A model generated the notes under the pieces. It made no database searches, had not been told where the DNA came from, and saw only the letters and a program-made list of their open reading frames with translations. Both the position numbers and the translations under genes were made by a program. DNA of 64,000 nucleotides from assembly GCF_032678705.1 (NCBI RefSeq), contig NZ_JAVTSS010000002.1:1674001-1738000 (forward strand). Reading direction: 5' to 3'. Shown piece by piece: positions 62,608-64,000 of this stretch (the stretch's first letter is position 1; each line of letters starts with the position of its first letter). The DNA is from Pedobacter frigiditerrae (lineage in GTDB: Bacteria > Bacteroidota > Bacteroidia > Sphingobacteriales > Sphingobacteriaceae).

Positions 62608-63930
62608 ATGAAAAAAATACTCCTTACCATCTTACTTTTTGTTTCTGTTGTATCAGCAAATGCACAATCTTATACACCTACAGTAGCAAACCTCGAAGCT
62701 AGAAAATGGTTTAGTGATGCTCGTTTTGGTTTGTTTATTCATTGGGGTCCATTTAGTATTCCAGGTAGTGGAGAATGGGTAATGAACCAGCGTAAAATAA
62801 CAGTTAATAATTATACAAGGTTGAAGGATTTTTTTAACCCTACAGCTTTTGATGCTGCTCAATATGTGAGTATGGCAAAAAATGCAGGGATGAAGTATAT
62901 CACTTTAATTACCCGCCATCATGATGGTTTTAGTATGTGGGATACTAAGTATTCTGATTTTAATATCATGAATACGCCTTACAAAAAGGATATCGTTAAA
63001 ATGATGGCTGATGAATGCCATAAACAAGGCATAAAATTATTTTTATATTATTCATTAGTAGATTGGAGAAGAGACGATTACCCAAGAGAAACTGGTAAAA
63101 CTGGGCAGTCAAGTGGTCGCAAAGGTAAAAGTGATTATGCCAGTTACTTACAATTTATGAAAAACCAATTAACAGAATTGCTAACTAATTATGGCGAAGT
63201 TGCAGGTATTTGGTTCGATGGCCATTGGGATCAAACTGCGCCAGAGGGCGAGAAAGACAGAACCTCTCGAATAGATTGGAAATACGAAGAAATTTATGGA
63301 CTTATTCATAAACTGCAACCTCAATGTTTAATCGGTAATAATCACCACTTATCACCATTTGTTGGCGAAGATTTTCAAATGTTTGAAAAGGACTTGCCAG
63401 GAGAAAATAAATCTGGACTAAGCTTTCAAGAGGCATCAGATAAATTGCCTGTAGAAGTTTGCGAAACCATTAACGGTTCTTGGGGTTTTAACCTAACAGA
63501 CACCACTTATAAAACCAATAAACAATTAATAGATTATTTGGTAAAGGCATCTTCTTTGGGTACAAACTTGCTGCTAAATATCGGGCCAATGCCAAATGGA
63601 CAAGTACAACCAGAATTTATTGAGCGTTTGCAATTTATGGGAGCTTGGCTTAAAACTTATGGCGAAAGCATTTATGGAACAGAAGCCGGTTACCTAAAGC
63701 CACAAGAATGGGGCAGTATTACCAAAAAAGGCAATAAAATGTATATCCACGTTTTAAACAATAAAACAGCACAAGTTAGTCTTGCTAATTTTCCAGCCAA
63801 GAAAATTAAAAAAGCATATTTATTAAAGGATAATACTCAAGTTGTATCTAAAATCAATAATGGTATTGCCAATATTTCAGTGCCAACACTTGATAATGAA
63901 CCTGATCGCGTAATTGTTTTAGAGTTATAG
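62608..63930 (+). CDS. GH29 alpha-L-fucosidase
   Basis: A 440-residue exported glycosidase. The ATG at 62608 opens a signal peptide (MKKILLTILLFVSVVSANA); the longer frame from 62497 would run through the terminator and is rejected. GH29 blocks are clear: WFSDARFGLFIHWGPFS, TLITRHHDGFSMWD, LFLYYSLVDW and the nucleophile Asp in VAGIWFDGHWD. A C-terminal sheet (from about 350) follows. It should release alpha-L-fucose. Although separated by a terminator, its place next to the SusCD operon suggests a fucosylated glycan as the target. Confidence 0.92.
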   Translation: MKKILLTILLFVSVVSANAQSYTPTVANLEARKWFSDARFGLFIHWGPFSIPGSGEWVMNQRKITVNNYTRLKDFFNPTAFDAAQYVSMAKNAGMKYITLITRHHDGFSMWDTKYSDFNIMNTPYKKDIVKMMADECHKQGIKLFLYYSLVDWRRDDYPRETGKTGQSSGRKGKSDYASYLQFMKNQLTELLTNYGEVAGIWFDGHWDQTAPEGEKDRTSRIDWKYEEIYGLIHKLQPQCLIGNNHHLSPFVGEDFQMFEKDLPGENKSGLSFQEASDKLPVEVCETINGSWGFNLTDTTYKTNKQLIDYLVKASSLGTNLLLNIGPMPNGQVQPEFIERLQFMGAWLKTYGESIYGTEAGYLKPQEWGSITKKGNKMYIHVLNNKTAQVSLANFPAKKIKKAYLLKDNTQVVSKINNGIANISVPTLDNEPDRVIVLEL

Positions 63931-64000
63931 AAAAGATTTTTTAACGGAAACAATCTGCGGATCTGCGGCCCTTATTCGAAGTAACAATTTCGTGTTCGTT
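63931..64000. other. Window end, no gene seen
   Basis: The last 70 bases after the fucosidase stop show no start, terminator or recognisable repeat. Confidence 0.4.

Overview
The window looks like chromosome from a Bacteroidota member, most likely Sphingobacteriaceae (Pedobacter or a close relative). The DNA is AT-rich. It carries two SusC/SusD pairs, many lipoproteins with a cysteine just after the signal peptide, LytTR and PAS-rich two-component systems, TAnnTTTG-type promoter words and few Shine-Dalgarno sequences. No rRNA, tRNA, CRISPR array or transposase gene was seen.

Layout. 1-8.1 kb: two YHS-domain secreted proteins (one cut by the window edge), an ECF sigma/zinc-finger anti-sigma pair, a short Hsp70 (YegD-like), a periplasmic protein of unknown role, a metallophosphoesterase, a sulfatase and an MFS transporter. 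8.2-29.1 kb: a xylan-use region. It holds a sodium/sugar symporter, xylA, xylB, a LacI-type regulator, an operon of GH115, GH43, a GH35-like enzyme and a sialate/acetyl-xylan esterase, and an opposing operon of SusC, SusD and a GH10 xylanase with an inserted carbohydrate-binding module. One 16-bp near-palindrome (nTGCAAnCGnTTGCAn) lies before xylB, before the GH115 operon and before susC, so these three units probably form one regulon of the local LacI protein. In the model, GH10 cuts xylan at the cell surface, SusCD imports oligomers, the periplasmic enzymes strip glucuronate, arabinose/xylose and acetyl groups, and xylose enters through the symporter to XylA and XylB.

29.5-41.5 kb: a large secreted protein with three caspase-like domains of which only the third keeps the His/Cys pair, an SGNH hydrolase, a LytS/LytR pair divergent from a small Cys-rich protein and a TonB receptor, and a TetR regulator facing an operon of SDR, DUF2798 protein and a FabF paralogue. 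41.6-48.8 kb: five minus-strand genes, with two two-component systems around a membrane fatty-acid desaturase. 48.9-52.1 kb: a GH13 lipoprotein and a nucleotide-pyrophosphatase/phosphodiesterase.

52.1-55.6 kb: an NAD-salvage module (nadV, HAD protein, PRPP synthetase, NrtR-type regulator) with three matching palindromic operators. It is bracketed by the 3' end of the phosphodiesterase gene and a diverged second copy of that 3' end, so it appears to sit where a tandem paralogue once stood. 56.1-63.9 kb: a second polysaccharide-use locus (SusC, SusD, fasciclin lipoprotein, DUF5007-like lipoprotein), a terminator, then a GH29 fucosidase. Intergenic regions hold several families of dispersed stem-loop repeats whose ends read GTCA...TGAC.
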